Source: Methanimicrococcus sp. (GTDB lineage Archaea; Halobacteriota; Methanosarcinia; Methanosarcinales; Methanosarcinaceae). Taken from it: DNA of 5,388 bases. The DNA lies in NCBI GenBank assembly GCA_009776675.1, contig WRNK01000102.1:1-5388 (forward strand). Direction: 5' to 3'. Of the stretch, positions 4,292-5,388 are shown in pieces. The notes beneath the pieces were generated by a model. That model had not been told where the DNA came from and did no database searches. It was given only the letters and a program-made list of their open reading frames with translations. A program made the position numbers and the translations under genes. Numbering within the stretch: position 1 is the stretch's first letter; each line of letters begins with the position of its first letter.

Positions 4292-5074
4292 AAAAGCTTC
4301 TGTTGCCGTAAATCCTTCATGAACGACTGCATGAATTCTTTTAACTGTTCGTGTCGGATTTTCGGATTGGAAGACGTTTCTTCCGATGGCAACGCCTTTG
4401 CCGCCGGCTTCTAATGAATCGGCAACATTTTCTAAAAGTGAGAGTTCAGAATCCATGTGCGGACCGCCTGCAATAATAACCGGAATGGGACATCCTTGAA
4501 CGACTTTTTTGAATGAATCAATATCTCCGGTGTAATTTGTTTTGACAATGTCGGCACCTAATTCTGCACCAAGGCGAGCTGCATGAGCGACAACGTCTGG
4601 TCCAAATTCGGATGTTATTTTTGGACCTCTCGGGTAAACCATTGCCAAAAGCGGCATGCCCCACTCTTCACATTTTCTTGAAATTTCGCCAAAACCTTGA
4701 AGCATTTCAGGTTCGTCCTCAGCACCGATATTGACATGAATAGAAACGGCATCGGCACCGACTTTTATAGCTTCTTCAACTGTTGTAACTAAAACTTTAT
4801 GGCTTGAATTGGATCCAAGTGAAGTAGAAGCTGATAAATGGATTATTAAGCCAATGTCATCGCCATGTCTTCTATGACCGTGTTTTACAAGACCCATATG
4901 AACAAGAACAGCATTTGCTCCACCCGAAGAAACCTTATCAATTGTACTTGGAAGGTTTGTCAGTCCTCGAATCGGACCGGCACCAACACCATGATCCATA
5001 GGAACAATAATTGTTCGACCCGTTTCTCTTTTTATAAATCTTTCCATACGAATGGCTTTTCCGATATTTGTCAT
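4280..5074 (-). CDS. aroA': 2-amino-3,7-dideoxy-D-threo-hept-6-ulosonate (ADTH) synthase, DhnA-type class I aldolase
   Basis: This cytosolic aldolase makes ADTH from L-aspartate semialdehyde and 6-deoxy-5-ketofructose 1-phosphate, the first step of the methanogen route to 3-dehydroquinate and aromatic amino acids. The 264-residue protein is close in pattern to the Methanocaldococcus jannaschii enzyme MJ0400. The expected catalytic residues are present: Asp27 in VPMDHGV, Tyr147 in MVYPRG and the Schiff-base Lys178 in [11 protein letters not shown]. The phosphate-binding end includes IAGGP (201-205) and [10 protein letters not shown] (227-236). The length is normal for the family. The start at 5074 is supported by AGGAA (5087-5083) 8 nt upstream. 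The usual partner, aroB' (3-dehydroquinate synthase II), is not adjacent in this window. A fructose-bisphosphate aldolase of the same family is the main alternative. Confidence 0.93.
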   Translation of the reverse strand: MTNIGKAIRMERFIKRETGRTIIVPMDHGVGAGPIRGLTNLPSTIDKVSSGGANAVLVHMGLVKHGHRRHGDDIGLIIHLSASTSLGSNSSHKVLVTTVEEAIKVGADAVSIHVNIGAEDEPEMLQGFGEISRKCEEWGMPLLAMVYPRGPKITSEFGPDVVAHAARLGAELGADIVKTNYTGDIDSFKKVVQGCPIPVIIAGGPHMDSELSLLENVADSLEAGGKGVAIGRNVFQSENPTRTVKRIHAVVHEGFTATEAFKLE

Positions 5075-5106
5075 AGTAAAAATTCCTGTTATTTTTTTAG
5101 TTTTTA

Positions 5107-5136
5107 AAACTTAAAAATTTAAGTTTCTATAAAAGT
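5107..5136 (-). promoter_or_regulatory. Perfect inverted repeat beside a proximal TATA-like box, candidate operator
   Basis: aaacttaaa (5107-5115) and tttaagttt (5118-5126) form a perfect 9-bp inverted repeat around a 2-bp centre, 33 bp upstream of the ADTH synthase start. On the minus strand it directly follows ACTTTTATAG (5136-5127), a possible TATA box, so it would cover the transcription start region, a usual place for a repressor site. A related half-site, tttaaactt, lies at 5146-5154. The repeat is certain; regulation is inferred. AT-richness makes chance symmetry more likely than usual. Confidence 0.35.
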
Positions 5137-5242
5137 ATGAAGGTATTTAAACTTATAATTATTAAGCATATTGTAAAATTATAAAGGGAAAGTAAATAAG
5201 AATCCTTTCTACAAAAATAACCCCTTTATTTCTCATGGAACG

Positions 5243-5250
5243 TTTATATA
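5243..5250 (-). promoter_or_regulatory. Strong distal TATA box upstream of ADTH synthase
   Basis: The minus strand reads TATATAAA, the best archaeal TATA match in the window, preceded by the purine-containing gtggaca. Initiation about 25 nt downstream would give a leader of roughly 140 nt. Within that leader region ataaaggg (5181-5188) and ccctttat (5222-5229) are exact inverted arms. The proximal string ACTTTTATAG (5136-5127) is the competing promoter. Confidence 0.45.
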
Positions 5251-5388
5251 TGTCCACAACCCGATCATTTCCACTAAAAGAAACTTTTTTAAAAAATTTG
5301 GAAAACTAAAAAATACAAAAATAATTTTTTATTTTTTGATAAAAAATACAATGTTGTTTTGTTATGAACTTAATACTATTTAAATTTA
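5251..5388. other. AT-rich intergenic end of window, no gene seen
   Basis: No reading frame or RNA gene is supported here. The stretch is dominated by A- and T-runs, including the self-complementary TTTTTTAAAAAA (5285-5296) and a 7-bp inverted repeat atttttt/aaaaaat (5331-5337, 5341-5347) with a 3-nt loop. These could be T-run terminators for a plus- or minus-strand gene outside the window. Confidence 0.4.

Noticed and set aside
4865..5107. Plus-strand 80-codon frame over the start of ADTH synthase
   Set aside because: It is antisense to the conserved N-terminal part of a secure gene and its peptide is of low complexity.

Overview
The window looks like a piece of a low-GC methanogenic archaeon, most likely of the Methanosarcinales. 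The reasons are a group II chaperonin (thermosome), an archaeal 2-amino-3,7-dideoxy-D-threo-hept-6-ulosonate (ADTH) synthase of the methanogen shikimate route, a methanogen-like radical SAM protein, Shine-Dalgarno sites combined with TATA-like boxes, and large AT-rich intergenic spaces. A host-associated genus such as Methanimicrococcus would fit the AT-richness and the citrate synthase, but that is inference.

Layout. 1-471 (minus) is the N-terminal 157 codons of a thermosome subunit, cut by the left edge. 472-1129 is a 658-bp divergent intergenic region. It holds a promoter-proximal array of four 10-bp repeats, a 14-bp duplication, a strong hairpin, and a ~200-bp island of much higher GC (about 43% against 20-23% on either side) that contains two tiny overlapping ORFs of unknown status. 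1130-2590 (plus) is a citrate synthase of the type typical of Clostridia, with an unusual N-terminal extension made of an 11-residue tandem duplication. 2591-2717 holds three 24-bp tandem repeats, which form a 31-codon ORF directly abutting the citrate synthase stop, and then a hairpin/T-run terminator. 2718-2891 holds a 25-bp tandem array and a short duplication. 2892-3950 (plus) is a radical SAM enzyme with a second cysteine cluster at its C-terminus. 3950-4268 is a 39-bp tandem array of about eight copies that starts inside the radical SAM stop codon. 4280-5074 (minus) is ADTH synthase, convergent with the radical SAM gene. 5075-5388 is its AT-rich upstream region, with TATA boxes, a perfect inverted repeat and no gene.

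The four main genes are separately transcribed housekeeping or metabolic genes rather than an operon. Citrate synthase would feed 2-oxoglutarate and glutamate synthesis, ADTH synthase would start aromatic amino acid synthesis, and the thermosome folds proteins. The partner of the radical SAM enzyme is not visible here. The striking feature of the window is not a gene cluster. Each fully visible space between genes carries its own unrelated tandem array (10, 14, 24, 25 and 39 bp units), and one gene carries a 33-bp array at its 5' end. Two of the arrays begin at, or within a few bases of, a stop codon. I found no CRISPR array, insertion sequence, tRNA or rRNA.
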